A DNA stretch of 8,582 nt from Clostridiales bacterium UBA8960 (GCA_003482695.1 DMYC01000304.1:1-8582); one strand, 5' to 3'; shown: positions 1 to 5,353, numbered from the stretch's first letter. Notes: generated from the sequence alone by a model not told the origin. Numbers and translations are program-made.

Positions 1-215
1 ATCAACTGATTTGAACGGCAGTTTAACGATTTTGCAATACTCTCTCGCGCAAGCTCAATACTCGCTTTAGCAATCAAACCGCTCTCATGCGCCGATGAAG
101 GATTAGCATAAGGCTTTTTGAGGTATCGTTTTATGACTTTAGACACTTGAGGATGTATCGCTGTGGTGGCACTGTGATCAAGGTAGACATGTTTTTGTAC
201 GAGATTTCTATCCAT
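1..215 (-). CDS. Cysteine desulfurase (NifS/IscS-like), N-terminal part, cut by the left edge
   Basis: PLP-dependent cysteine desulfurases take sulfur from L-cysteine as an enzyme persulfide, releasing alanine, and pass it to iron-sulfur, tRNA-thiolation or other acceptors in the cytoplasm. Only the first 71 codons are present. They carry the family's N-terminal signature: YLDHSATT at residues 11-18, NPSSAH at 38-43 (usually GNPSSxH; here Ala replaces the Gly), and an LAREsIAksLNC segment at about 55-66. The PLP lysine and catalytic cysteine lie beyond the edge, so activity cannot be judged. The ATG at 215 shares one base with the TAA stop of the ArsA-like gene (TAATG), and a GGTGG stretch in the end of that gene can serve as ribosome binding site, so the two are translationally coupled and in one operon. 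Family call is confident; the exact substrate or partner is unknown. The link with ArsA and ArsD is unusual. Confidence 0.85.
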   Translation of the reverse strand, partial: MDRNLVQKHVYLDHSATTAIHPQVSKVIKRYLKKPYANPSSAHESGLIAKASIELARESIAKSLNCRSNQL

Positions 216-1129
216 TAAACGTTACCACCATACATAAGTTTTCCAACGACTCTTAGTCCTTCAAGTGTTGAAACGTCTTGCATCAACTGTGGAAGCATCA
301 TTAACTGCTTGTTCTGGAATCGCTTATTGATCTCTTCCAAAAAACCAGCTTGCATACCACTGCGCCTTTTTAAGAATTCATTTTCCATGATGACTTCTTG
401 TGGAATCACTTGATTCACGATCAAATTTTGTACTGGTATACCTAATAGATCGAGTCCTTCTATAGCGGATTGGGTCTCCTCTATCGGCAGTCTTTCTGGC
501 AGTAAAATCAATTGAAAATTCGTTCTTTGAGGGTCTTTTAGGATGGCCATTGCATCATCAAACCTTTTTTTATCCCGTTCTAAATCAGCAAAAACATCAT
601 CGTCAATTTCCATAATTTTTGCTAATTCTTTACCTTCTGTCAGTTGGTTTTTTAGAAATCCAGCCCAGTCGAAGGGCATCGCTAATTCTCGTAATGTCTT
701 GCCTGTAGGTGCGGTGTCGAATACCACAATATCGCTGTCCGGATATTGAAGGTGCTCAACAAACTGATCAAAGGTTGCCATTTCTTCCATACAAGGTGTA
801 CTAATCACGTCTTTTCCAAACGTGCCTGTCATTTGACCCATCATGGAGTTAAGACGCTCTTGGTAAAGGCCTTTTGCGTCTTTTGGGTTTATATTAAGAC
901 CGCAAAGGTTTGGTACTTCATTGATGGTTGTTTTGTGGTGACCGTGGATTGTTTGATTGAAGAGTGCCGAAAGACTAACCGTTGGATCTGTTGAAATAAT
1001 CGTCGTTTTATACCCTTGTTCTGCATACCAAAGTGCTGTAGCTGCGGCGAGGGTAGATTTACCCACACCACCTTTACCTCCAAAGAATAAAAATTGTGTT
1101 TCTTTTTCTGAATTCTGTTGTTTTATCAT
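215..1129 (-). CDS. ArsA-like anion-transporting / metallochaperone-linked ATPase, single-domain
   Basis: ArsA/Get3-family P-loop ATPases use ATP either to drive arsenite export through ArsB or to target membrane proteins. The 304-residue protein has the deviant Walker A GGKGGVGKST at 17-26, the A-loop/switch I-like STDP at 46-49, and the switch II signature DTAPTGKT at 138-145. It is one ATPase domain, about half the size of the tandem ArsA of E. coli plasmids, so it would have to act as a homodimer. C113, in CMEEMATFDQF, lines up by motif with the metalloid-binding C113 of E. coli ArsA, but C76 is the only other cysteine seen. The usual DTAPTGHT has Lys for His. There is no tail-anchor-binding hydrophobic region that I can see. 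It starts inside the end of arsD (ATGA overlap, 4 nt) with AGGAG in the arsD 3' end, and its stop overlaps the desulfurase start. Family is certain; arsenite as substrate is an inference. Confidence 0.9.
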   Translation of the reverse strand: MIKQQNSEKETQFLFFGGKGGVGKSTLAAATALWYAEQGYKTTIISTDPTVSLSALFNQTIHGHHKTTINEVPNLCGLNINPKDAKGLYQERLNSMMGQMTGTFGKDVISTPCMEEMATFDQFVEHLQYPDSDIVVFDTAPTGKTLRELAMPFDWAGFLKNQLTEGKELAKIMEIDDDVFADLERDKKRFDDAMAILKDPQRTNFQLILLPERLPIEETQSAIEGLDLLGIPVQNLIVNQVIPQEVIMENEFLKRRSGMQAGFLEEINKRFQNKQLMMLPQLMQDVSTLEGLRVVGKLMYGGNV

Positions 1130-1446
1130 TTTAAATCTCCTTTCAAATTGTCGATCGCTCTCGCTAATTTTTGCTGATCGATCGTTGTATGGCCTATTAA
1201 CTGCTGATTTACAATAACTGCTGGTAAAGGCAAATTCCCTTTTGTTTGATACAGTTGCATTAATTCATCATAAATCACTTTAGGAACGCCTGAAAACATG
1301 GCTTTCGTGACAGGAATATATATATAGTTTATGGGAACATCTGACGACTTAATCATGCTCTTTATGTTTGCTTCTAGTTTGTCCTCATAACTTGCAAGCC
1401 AAGGCATACAGCAGCTTCCAGAAACCATAATCACAACATTTGACAT
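1126..1446 (-). CDS. ArsD-like thioredoxin-fold metallochaperone
   Basis: ArsD proteins bind As(III) through vicinal cysteines and hand it to the ArsA ATPase. This 106-residue protein has the CC pair at residues 12-13, right after the first beta strand (VVIMVSGSCC), exactly where ArsD has C12-C13. It also has a late LPAVIV segment at about 74-79, typical of the cis-proline strand of the thioredoxin fold. The third ArsD metalloid ligand, C18, is absent (Ala at 18), and the C-terminal cysteine pairs of some ArsD proteins are absent too. Metal binding would therefore use two thiols, or the protein may carry a persulfide rather than arsenite. It is the first clear gene of the operon, with a strong AAGGAGG (1454-1460) 7 bases before the ATG, and it overlaps the ArsA-like gene by 4 nt. 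Called from the motif, size and neighbour together. Confidence 0.75.
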   Translation of the reverse strand: MSNVVIMVSGSCCMPWLASYEDKLEANIKSMIKSSDVPINYIYIPVTKAMFSGVPKVIYDELMQLYQTKGNLPLPAVIVNQQLIGHTTIDQQKLARAIDNLKGDLK

Positions 1447-1464
1447 ACCAGTTCCTCCTTTTCA

Positions 1465-1602
1465 TTAGATTATAATTTGTCTTTTTACGACATAACTTGC
1501 ATCTGCACCTACACCACTCAGTGATTTGGATGCGTGTGAACATTGCAAAGCTCTGCCTACAAAAATAAACCAGATGTTTTTATAAACATCTGAACCGAAC
1601 AT
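1465..1602 (-). CDS. Possible 45-codon ORF in the arsD leader, function unknown
   Basis: An open frame begins with ATG at 1602 and stops with TAA 18 nt before the arsD start. It reads as MFGSDVYKNIWF, then a short hydrophobic run IFVG, then residues with one Cys-Ser-His and a GVGADASYVVKRQ tail. The frame is open upstream for 13 further codons but has no better start, and I see no Shine-Dalgarno sequence before this ATG. It could be a leader peptide, a decayed gene end, or chance reading of a structured leader. The residue mix looks more protein-like than expected for AT-rich intergenic DNA, which is the main reason for listing it. I do not recognise a family. Confidence 0.25.
   Translation of the reverse strand: MFGSDVYKNIWFIFVGRALQCSHASKSLSGVGADASYVVKRQIII
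1571..1592 (-). terminator. Terminator-like hairpin inside the arsD leader (possible attenuator)
   Basis: A perfect 9-bp inverted repeat CAGATGTTT/AAACATCTG with a 4-nt loop. On the minus strand it is followed by GTTTATTTTTG, a broken T-tract. The stem is AT-rich, so termination would be partial at best. It lies between the promoter and arsD, which fits an attenuator rather than an operon end. Confidence 0.35.
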
Positions 1603-1676
1603 AGTTTCATTGTGAAACAGGTGAAATTTGCAACTATGTGTTTAAAAAAATTTGGCTTATTTTATTGGCTAATTAG

Positions 1677-1705
1677 ATTGTAATCGAAACAGTTGCATTT
1701 GTCAA
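1677..1705 (-). promoter_or_regulatory. Sigma-A-type promoter of the arsD operon
   Basis: On the minus strand TTGACA (1705-1700, perfect -35) is followed after exactly 17 bases by TACAAT (1682-1677, 5 of 6 to the -10 consensus). It points toward arsD, about 230 bases downstream. No other comparable minus-strand promoter was seen between here and arsD. Confidence 0.75.
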
Positions 1706-1710
1706 CTGTT
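1688..1710. promoter_or_regulatory. Dyad operator overlapping the -35 box
   Basis: Perfect 8-bp arms AACAGTTG and CAACTGTT separated by 7 bases; the right half covers the -35 hexamer. A dimeric repressor bound here would block RNA polymerase. No ArsR, TetR or MarR gene lies in the window to match with it, so the binding protein is unknown. The arms are too AT-rich and lack a T-tract needed for a convincing terminator. Confidence 0.5.
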
Positions 1711-1928
1711 ATATTTAAATTTTTATTTCAAGTGGTGCTTGTTAAAATAGTTGTCGGTAAATCCTGTAAAAACTATGGTGATATTTCTTCATTGAAATCA
1801 ATAGATACTTCATCCTATGGATTTAGCCAAACTTTTTCTTCTAGATCCCAATTGCGGATGTTTCGAGATGTTGCTTATTGTACCAGCGCGCTAACATAGG
1901 TGCATGGAAATGCCCCCTAAAGTTGAAT

Positions 1929-1964
1929 CTCGGAAATGGGGGTTCGATTCCCTCAGCGCCGCCG
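1929..1964 (+). other. tmRNA/tRNA-like 3' end fragment, possible attachment-site remnant
   Basis: The stretch holds a T-arm: five G (1938-1942), loop TTCGATT (1943-1949), CCCTC (1950-1954, one G-T pair), then AGCGCCGCCG. The preceding CTCGGA and the whole pattern resemble the 3' end of tmRNA (commonly CAGCxCCACCA). The terminal CCA is replaced by CCG, and no matching 5' acceptor strand, tag-peptide reading frame or other tRNA arms are found in the 350 bases upstream. It is therefore not a full RNA gene here. A 3' end left behind by integration of an element into ssrA or a tRNA gene is one explanation; chance similarity is another. Confidence 0.4.
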
Positions 1965-1973
1965 GTTAAAAAA

Positions 1974-2000
1974 TTGCCCCATGCATTTTGCATGGGGCAA
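1974..2000 (-). terminator. Strong intrinsic terminator hairpin, best in the leftward direction
   Basis: A perfect 12-bp stem TTGCCCCATGCA/TGCATGGGGCAA with a 3-nt loop. On the minus strand it is followed at once by TTTTTTAACC, a classic U-tract. On the plus strand the tail TAGTTGTCTTT is weaker. It sits 9 bases after the tRNA-like fragment, so it may once have ended that RNA. No minus-strand gene in the window needs it, and it also shields the arsD region from leftward transcription. Confidence 0.7.
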
Positions 2001-2014
2001 TAGTTGTCTTTGAC

Positions 2015-2059
2015 TCAATTTCCCTTTTGGTGTCTGACACCGTCTGTCTTTGAAATTGA
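2015..2059. repeat. REP-like composite palindrome
   Basis: Outer 8-bp arms TCAATTTC (2015-2022) and GAAATTGA (2052-2059) enclose a perfect 13-base palindrome GGTGTCTGACACC (2029-2041). The 1-nt centre argues against an RNA terminator. The nested layout is like REP sequences that occur in many copies and are mobilised by Y1 (RAYT) transposases. Copy number cannot be seen from one window. Confidence 0.4.
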
Positions 2060-2067
2060 AGGGTGTG

Positions 2068-2110
2068 TTAACCAAAGTATCTTAATGGTTGATTTTATTA
2101 ACCTAAGTAT
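2068..2110 (+). promoter_or_regulatory. 13-bp direct repeats upstream of the XRE gene (predicted operator)
   Basis: TTAACCAAAGTAT (2068-2080) and TTAACCTAAGTAT (2098-2110) match at 12 of 13 positions and start exactly 30 bases apart, close to three helical turns. The second ends at the -35 region of the predicted promoter. This is a suitable place for a regulator, most simply the XRE protein encoded just downstream. Confidence 0.5.
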
Positions 2111-2139
2111 TGTTTGTTTCCATTTACTTGATATATAAT
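2110..2139 (+). promoter_or_regulatory. Predicted promoter of the XRE-ABC transporter operon
   Basis: TATAAT at 2134-2139 is a perfect -10 box. TTGTTT at 2110-2115, 18 bases before it, is a weak -35 (3 of 6), which fits a promoter that needs an activator or is tightly controlled. It lies about 30 bases before the XRE start codon. Confidence 0.5.
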
Positions 2140-2171
2140 TAAGACCATAATAGGCATATAGGAGGTGACGC

Positions 2172-3296
2172 ATGAGAGAAATCAATATAGCATCCGTTAT
2201 TGTATCTAAGCGTAAAGAGAAGGGGTTAACTCAAGATACACTTGCTGAACATATGGGTGTGACGAAAGCATCCGTTTCTAAATGGGAGACAGCGCAAAGT
2301 TATCCAGATATTACACTTTTACCTCAGCTTGCTACTTTTTTTAATATAAGTATAGATGAACTTATTGGATACATGCCACAGATGACAGCTGATAACATCA
2401 AAAGAACTTATCAAAAGCTATCGTTAGAATTTAGCCGAAAACCATTTGATGAAGTCTATGAAGCTTGTCAGGTGATCATCAAGAAATATTATGCTTGCTT
2501 TCCATTGTTGTTGAGAATGGCACTTTTACTGATCAACCATAGCATGCTCACACAACTTCCTGAGCGTCAAACCGAAGTATTAAAAGAAGCGATTATGCTT
2601 TGTGAGCGCGTTAGATCCGAAAGCGAGGATGTATGGCTTGTTAAACAAGCGAACTCTTATGCGGCGCTTGGATATTTGATGATCAATGAACCCGTTATGG
2701 TACTTGATTGTCTTGAAGATACAATTAAGCCTTTCATGTCTGATGAAATGACACTCGCATTTGCCTATCAACAATTAGCTCAAAATGATAAATCAAAACT
2801 TGTACTACAAGCGAGTATGTATCAACATCTACTTTCTATTTTGGGATTTGCGCCTGCATACTTTCAGCTTTTAGCAAGTGATCAAGAAAAGTTTGATGAA
2901 GCTTTAAAACGATTTATCGGTTTAGCTAATATTTTCAATGTTGAAGAGCTCAGTCAAAACACCATGGCACAACTGTATTATGCTGCTGCACAAATTCAAG
3001 CGATAAATGGCAATTTGGAAAGTTGTCTGAGCTTAATTGAATCTTACACTGAAGTATGTGTTACGATAACTTTTCCGCTGACGACTAAAGGCGATCATTT
3101 CTTCGATAGTATTGATGATTGGCTAAAAGCTTTGATAGAAGCTGACGGCGCTCCACGAAGTGAGAAAGTTATAAAGGAAAGTGTATTACTTGGCTTAACG
3201 CAAAATCCAGCATTTGATGCGGTCAAAGATGATGTGAGATTTAAACAATGTATCTATAAAATTTACGATTATATAGGAGGAAAAAAACATGGATAA
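2172..3296 (+). CDS. XRE-family helix-turn-helix regulator with a long helical C-terminal domain
   Basis: Residues about 5-63 form a Cro/C1-type HTH domain (KRKEKGLTQDTLAEHMGVTK, then SVSKWETAQSYPDITLLPQL and a FFNISIDELIGY end), the pattern of DNA-binding XRE proteins. The remaining 310 residues are mostly amphipathic helices in pairs, as in TPR-like or other helical-repeat signal-binding domains. I see no transmembrane segment or catalytic motif. The ATG follows AGGAGGTG by 4 bases, a strong site. The gene leads a four-gene operon and overlaps the next ORF by 8 nt, with the next gene's ribosome binding site (ATAGGAGG) in its own end. It probably controls the downstream ABC transporter and its own promoter, where a direct repeat lies, with the C-terminal domain sensing a peptide or a protein. 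The ligand is unknown. Confidence 0.85.
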   Translation: MREINIASVIVSKRKEKGLTQDTLAEHMGVTKASVSKWETAQSYPDITLLPQLATFFNISIDELIGYMPQMTADNIKRTYQKLSLEFSRKPFDEVYEACQVIIKKYYACFPLLLRMALLLINHSMLTQLPERQTEVLKEAIMLCERVRSESEDVWLVKQANSYAALGYLMINEPVMVLDCLEDTIKPFMSDEMTLAFAYQQLAQNDKSKLVLQASMYQHLLSILGFAPAYFQLLASDQEKFDEALKRFIGLANIFNVEELSQNTMAQLYYAAAQIQAINGNLESCLSLIESYTEVCVTITFPLTTKGDHFFDSIDDWLKALIEADGAPRSEKVIKESVLLGLTQNPAFDAVKDDVRFKQCIYKIYDYIGGKKHG

Positions 3297-3486
3297 GTTA
3301 GTAGAATATTTACCTTTATTGATCCCGATTATTGTTTTGCAACTCGGGTTAACGATAGCGGCAATCGTGCATATTTTACGACATAAAACATACCGTATAG
3401 GCAACCGAACCATCTGGATTTTAGTAAGTTTCATACAAATTATTGGACCGATTGCATATTTTGTATTTGGGAGAGGTGATGAGTAG
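3289..3486 (+). CDS. PLDc_N domain small membrane protein (YxlE-like)
   Basis: A 65-residue protein with two hydrophobic helices: about 6-29 (YLPLLIPIIVLQLGLTIAAI) and about 42-60 (TIWILVSFIQIIGPIAYFVF). The ending GPIAYFVFGRGDE is the hallmark of the PLDc_N (phospholipase D nuclease N-terminal) family. These are short membrane peptides, not enzymes, and often sit with ABC transporters, as YxlE does in the Bacillus subtilis sigY-yxlCDEFG operon. A ribosome binding site AGGAGG lies 7 bases before the ATG, which is inside the XRE gene. Its TAG stop shares one base with the GTG start of the ATPase. It may be an accessory or regulatory subunit of the transporter; this is inferred from position only. 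Confidence 0.85.
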   Translation: MDKLVEYLPLLIPIIVLQLGLTIAAIVHILRHKTYRIGNRTIWILVSFIQIIGPIAYFVFGRGDE

Positions 3487-4403
3487 TGGACATACTACAA
3501 ATTGATGGGATATCAAAGCAGTTTGGATCAAACAAAGTGATTGACGGGCTTTCTTTCTCAGTAAAGGAAGGTTCTATCTTTGGTTTTATCGGTCAAAATG
3601 GTGCTGGAAAAACGACAACGATGAAGATGATCTTGGGGCTTTTAAAAATAGACCAAGGAGAGATCAAAGTATGTGGTGAAAAGGTGACTTATGGTGATAA
3701 CAAAACCAATCGAATGATCGGCTATCTGCCAGATGTTCCTGAATTTTATAACTATATGAAACCAAAAGAATATCTTAAACTATGTGGTGAAATTACGAAG
3801 ATTCCCAAAACTGTGCTAGATTCAAAAATCACTGAACTTTTAACACTCGTTGGGCTAAATGGTGCAAATAAAAAGATAGGTGGTTTCTCCAGAGGGATGA
3901 AACAACGTCTGGGAATTGCACAAGCACTTTTAAACGAACCCAAATTATTAATATGTGATGAACCCACTTCGGCGCTCGACCCAATTGGTCGTAAGGAAAT
4001 CCTAGATATATTGGAAAAGGTGAAGGGTAAAACAACCGTTATTTTCTCAACGCATATACTATCAGATGTAGAACGCATATGCGATGAAATAGCAGTGCTG
4101 CATGATGGAAAAGTAGCCCTCACTGGTACCATAGCCGAGCTAAAATCTCGCCATAGTCAAGAAGGGCTACAGATAGATTTCTTAACCTTGAAGGATAGAG
4201 GTAATTTTCTGAATTGCATAGGGAATTTTGATAACATCAAACAAATCAACGAGACAAAAATGGGATTAACGCTTTTTAGTGATGAGATTCACTTATTACA
4301 AGAAAAGACTTTTGAATGTCTTGTAGCAGAGCATTTATTGCCAACTAAGATTGAAGTTTTAGAACCAAGTATTGAGCATTTGTTTATGGAGGTGGTGAAA
4401 TGA
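3486..4403 (+). CDS. ABC transporter ATP-binding protein (YxlF / bacitracin-export type)
   Basis: Nucleotide-binding subunit of an ABC-2-type exporter. In the 305 residues: Walker A GQNGAGKTT at 36-44, Q-loop region GYLPDVPEF at 78-86, signature FSRGMKQRLGIAQALL from 133 (SRGMK in place of LSGGQ, common in this subfamily), Walker B LLICDEP at 153-159, D-loop SALD at 161-164, and the H-loop His at 189. All catalytic elements are intact. The 80-residue C-terminal extension is typical of the BcrA/YxlF/NatA branch. The start is GTG at 3486, one base inside the previous stop (TAGTG), with GGGAGAGGTG about 10 bases before it; no nearer in-frame ATG fits. It overlaps the permease by 4 nt (ATGA). The operon match to yxlEFG is good, but the substrate is not known. 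Antimicrobial peptide or bacitracin resistance is only a family-level guess. Confidence 0.93.
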   Translation: MDILQIDGISKQFGSNKVIDGLSFSVKEGSIFGFIGQNGAGKTTTMKMILGLLKIDQGEIKVCGEKVTYGDNKTNRMIGYLPDVPEFYNYMKPKEYLKLCGEITKIPKTVLDSKITELLTLVGLNGANKKIGGFSRGMKQRLGIAQALLNEPKLLICDEPTSALDPIGRKEILDILEKVKGKTTVIFSTHILSDVERICDEIAVLHDGKVALTGTIAELKSRHSQEGLQIDFLTLKDRGNFLNCIGNFDNIKQINETKMGLTLFSDEIHLLQEKTFECLVAEHLLPTKIEVLEPSIEHLFMEVVK

Positions 4404-5164
4404 ATGCATTTATCGCCTTTTTTAAGAAAGAAATGCTAGAAAGCATAAGAACCTATAAATTCTATATTTTAGCAGTTGTATTTGTTCTCTTTGGATTTAT
4501 GAATCCAATTATTGCTAAAGTTATGCCTGATTTACTTGGGTCACTGTTGCCTGACGGGATGACGATTACACTCTCTGAACCAACAGCAATTGACGCATGG
4601 GGACAGTTTTTTAAAAACGGATCTCAAATGGGCATAATGATCTTAGTGATCATGTTTAGTGGTATCATGGCAAATGAATTCGCCAAAGGAACACTCGTGA
4701 ATATACTTACTAAAGGTATGGCGAGACCTACTGTGATTTTCTCAAAGTTAACAGCAGCTTCGATACAGTGGACGATGAGTTATCTACTCTGTACTATGAT
4801 TACCTATGTATATACTGCATATTTCTGGACAATGTCAGGTGTTGAAAATCTATTTGTGTCCCTTTTTGGTCTATGGATTTTCGGCGAACTTATGATTGCG
4901 TTCGTCATACTTGGAGGTATTCTATTTAAAAATCTATATGGAAGTCTACTATTTACAGGTGGTTTAGTTTTGGTGATGACCATACTAAGTATCTTTCCAC
5001 AAACTTCTCCATTTAACCCCGTTACACTTTCAACGATGAATGTAGCGCTTTTAACAGATGGTTATGAAGTATCCAAGTTTTTATCCGCATCTTTAGTGGC
5101 TTTTGTTGGACTGATCGTAAGTATCTTTATTTCTGTGGTGGTGTTTAATAAGAAGCAGATATAG
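4400..5164 (+). CDS. ABC-2 type transporter permease (YxlG-like)
   Basis: A 254-residue membrane protein that pairs with the ATPase just upstream. It begins with a short cytoplasmic helix carrying the conserved FFKKEMLESIRTYKFYI, the ABC-2 pattern, followed by about six membrane segments near residues 22-42, 74-94, 113-138, 150-173, 178-198 and 228-249. A large loop between the first two holds extracellular residues. The start codon overlaps the ATPase stop (ATGA) and has GGAGGTGG just before it, so it is made with the ATPase. Only one permease gene is present, so the complex is likely a homodimer of each half. It ends 10 bases before a strong terminator, closing the operon. Confidence 0.88.
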   Translation: MNAFIAFFKKEMLESIRTYKFYILAVVFVLFGFMNPIIAKVMPDLLGSLLPDGMTITLSEPTAIDAWGQFFKNGSQMGIMILVIMFSGIMANEFAKGTLVNILTKGMARPTVIFSKLTAASIQWTMSYLLCTMITYVYTAYFWTMSGVENLFVSLFGLWIFGELMIAFVILGGILFKNLYGSLLFTGGLVLVMTILSIFPQTSPFNPVTLSTMNVALLTDGYEVSKFLSASLVAFVGLIVSIFISVVVFNKKQI

Positions 5165-5174
5165 GTTTGAAAAT

Positions 5175-5220
5175 AAAAAGACAAAGTTCTCAATTCCTAA
5201 GTTGAGACTTTGTCTTTTTT
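5175..5220 (+). terminator. Intrinsic terminator of the ABC transporter operon
   Basis: Long stem AAAAAGACAAAGT...ACTTTGTCTTTTT, with a further TCTCAA/TTGAGA pairing, one bulged T and a loop TTCCTAAG, ending in a run of six T on the plus strand. The A-run on the other side makes it usable in both directions. Confidence 0.9.
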
Positions 5221-5237
5221 ACTTGTTATCACAATGT

Positions 5238-5332
5238 AAATCAGTTTCATTAACCACTCAAAATCCTCAAAATTAAAGTGGAATTCATTTACAAACTTAT
5301 ATCAAATTTTTTTGAAATGTATTTCATTTAAA
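5238..5332 (-). pseudogene. Severely deleted remnant of an ATPase gene (copy 1)
   Basis: On the minus strand this starts with ATG at 5327 and codons MKYISKKFDISL, then a stop. It continues directly into a segment (5238-5273) that matches the last codons of copy 2 (positions 6194-6231): the shared block is AAATCA....CATTAACCACTC. It is the same decayed gene as copy 2, but lacks a further block of about 140 bases and contains frame changes. No function is expected. It lies between the ABC operon terminator and the CheB-like gene. Confidence 0.6.
5275..5332. repeat. 58-bp direct repeat, left copy
   Basis: Same orientation as 6370-6427, matching at 51 of 58 positions by hand alignment; the last 26 bases (TTTTTTTGAAATGTATTTC and on to TTTAAA) are identical. 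It contains the palindrome TGAAATGTATTTCA. The two copies lie about 1.1 kb apart and flank the CheB-like gene. Confidence 0.75.
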
Positions 5333-5353
5333 TTTTTAGTTTTTTATCCCTGC

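Larger units (their letters stand above)
1447..1670 (-). promoter_or_regulatory. Long structured 5' leader of the arsD-arsA-desulfurase operon
   Basis: With the promoter at 1677-1705, transcription should start near 1670, leaving about 220 untranslated nt before arsD. In RNA order the leader can form: an 8-bp stem ACATAGTT (1639-1632) with AACTATGT (1606-1599); a competing 6-bp, 3-nt-loop hairpin GTTTCA/TGAAAC (1618-1604), which shares bases with the 3' arm of the first stem, so the two exclude each other; and a 9-bp, 4-nt-loop hairpin CAGATGTTT/AAACATCTG (1592-1571) followed by a U-rich GUUUAUUUUUG, which resembles a weak intrinsic terminator. This arrangement suggests attenuation, but I recognise no known riboswitch class. 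Confidence 0.4.
1728..2171. other. Intergenic stretch without a supported gene
   Basis: Between the arsD promoter and the XRE gene I find only short signals, listed separately: a tRNA-like 3' fragment, a hairpin terminator, a REP-like palindrome, a direct-repeat pair and a promoter. An open plus-strand frame at 1693-1899 has no ribosome binding site or recognisable content. The minus strand at about 1728-1890 shows only reading frames broken by stops. The part from 1740 to 1925 holds nothing I can name and may be decayed coding DNA. Confidence 0.5.

Noticed and set aside
1728..1890. Minus-strand frame that reads protein-like text through two TAG codons, both in the context CCATAG
   Set aside because: A UAG read as pyrrolysine was considered, but two stops in about 50 codons is what chance predicts, and there is no start, ribosome binding site or known family. 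At most it is decayed coding DNA.
1693..1899. Plus-strand open frame of 68 codons
   Set aside because: No ribosome binding site, no recognisable motif, and its start lies within the minus-strand promoter and operator region. It ends before the tRNA-like fragment and is most simply chance.
1600..1965. A complete tmRNA gene ending at the tRNA-like fragment
   Set aside because: No 5' half complementary to AGCGCC, no GGxTTCGAC-type 5' signature and no alanine-rich tag frame ending in stop codons were found upstream.
3752..4132. Minus-strand frame of 126 codons inside the ABC ATPase gene
   Set aside because: It is the antisense shadow of conserved ATPase motifs, with no ribosome binding site of its own.
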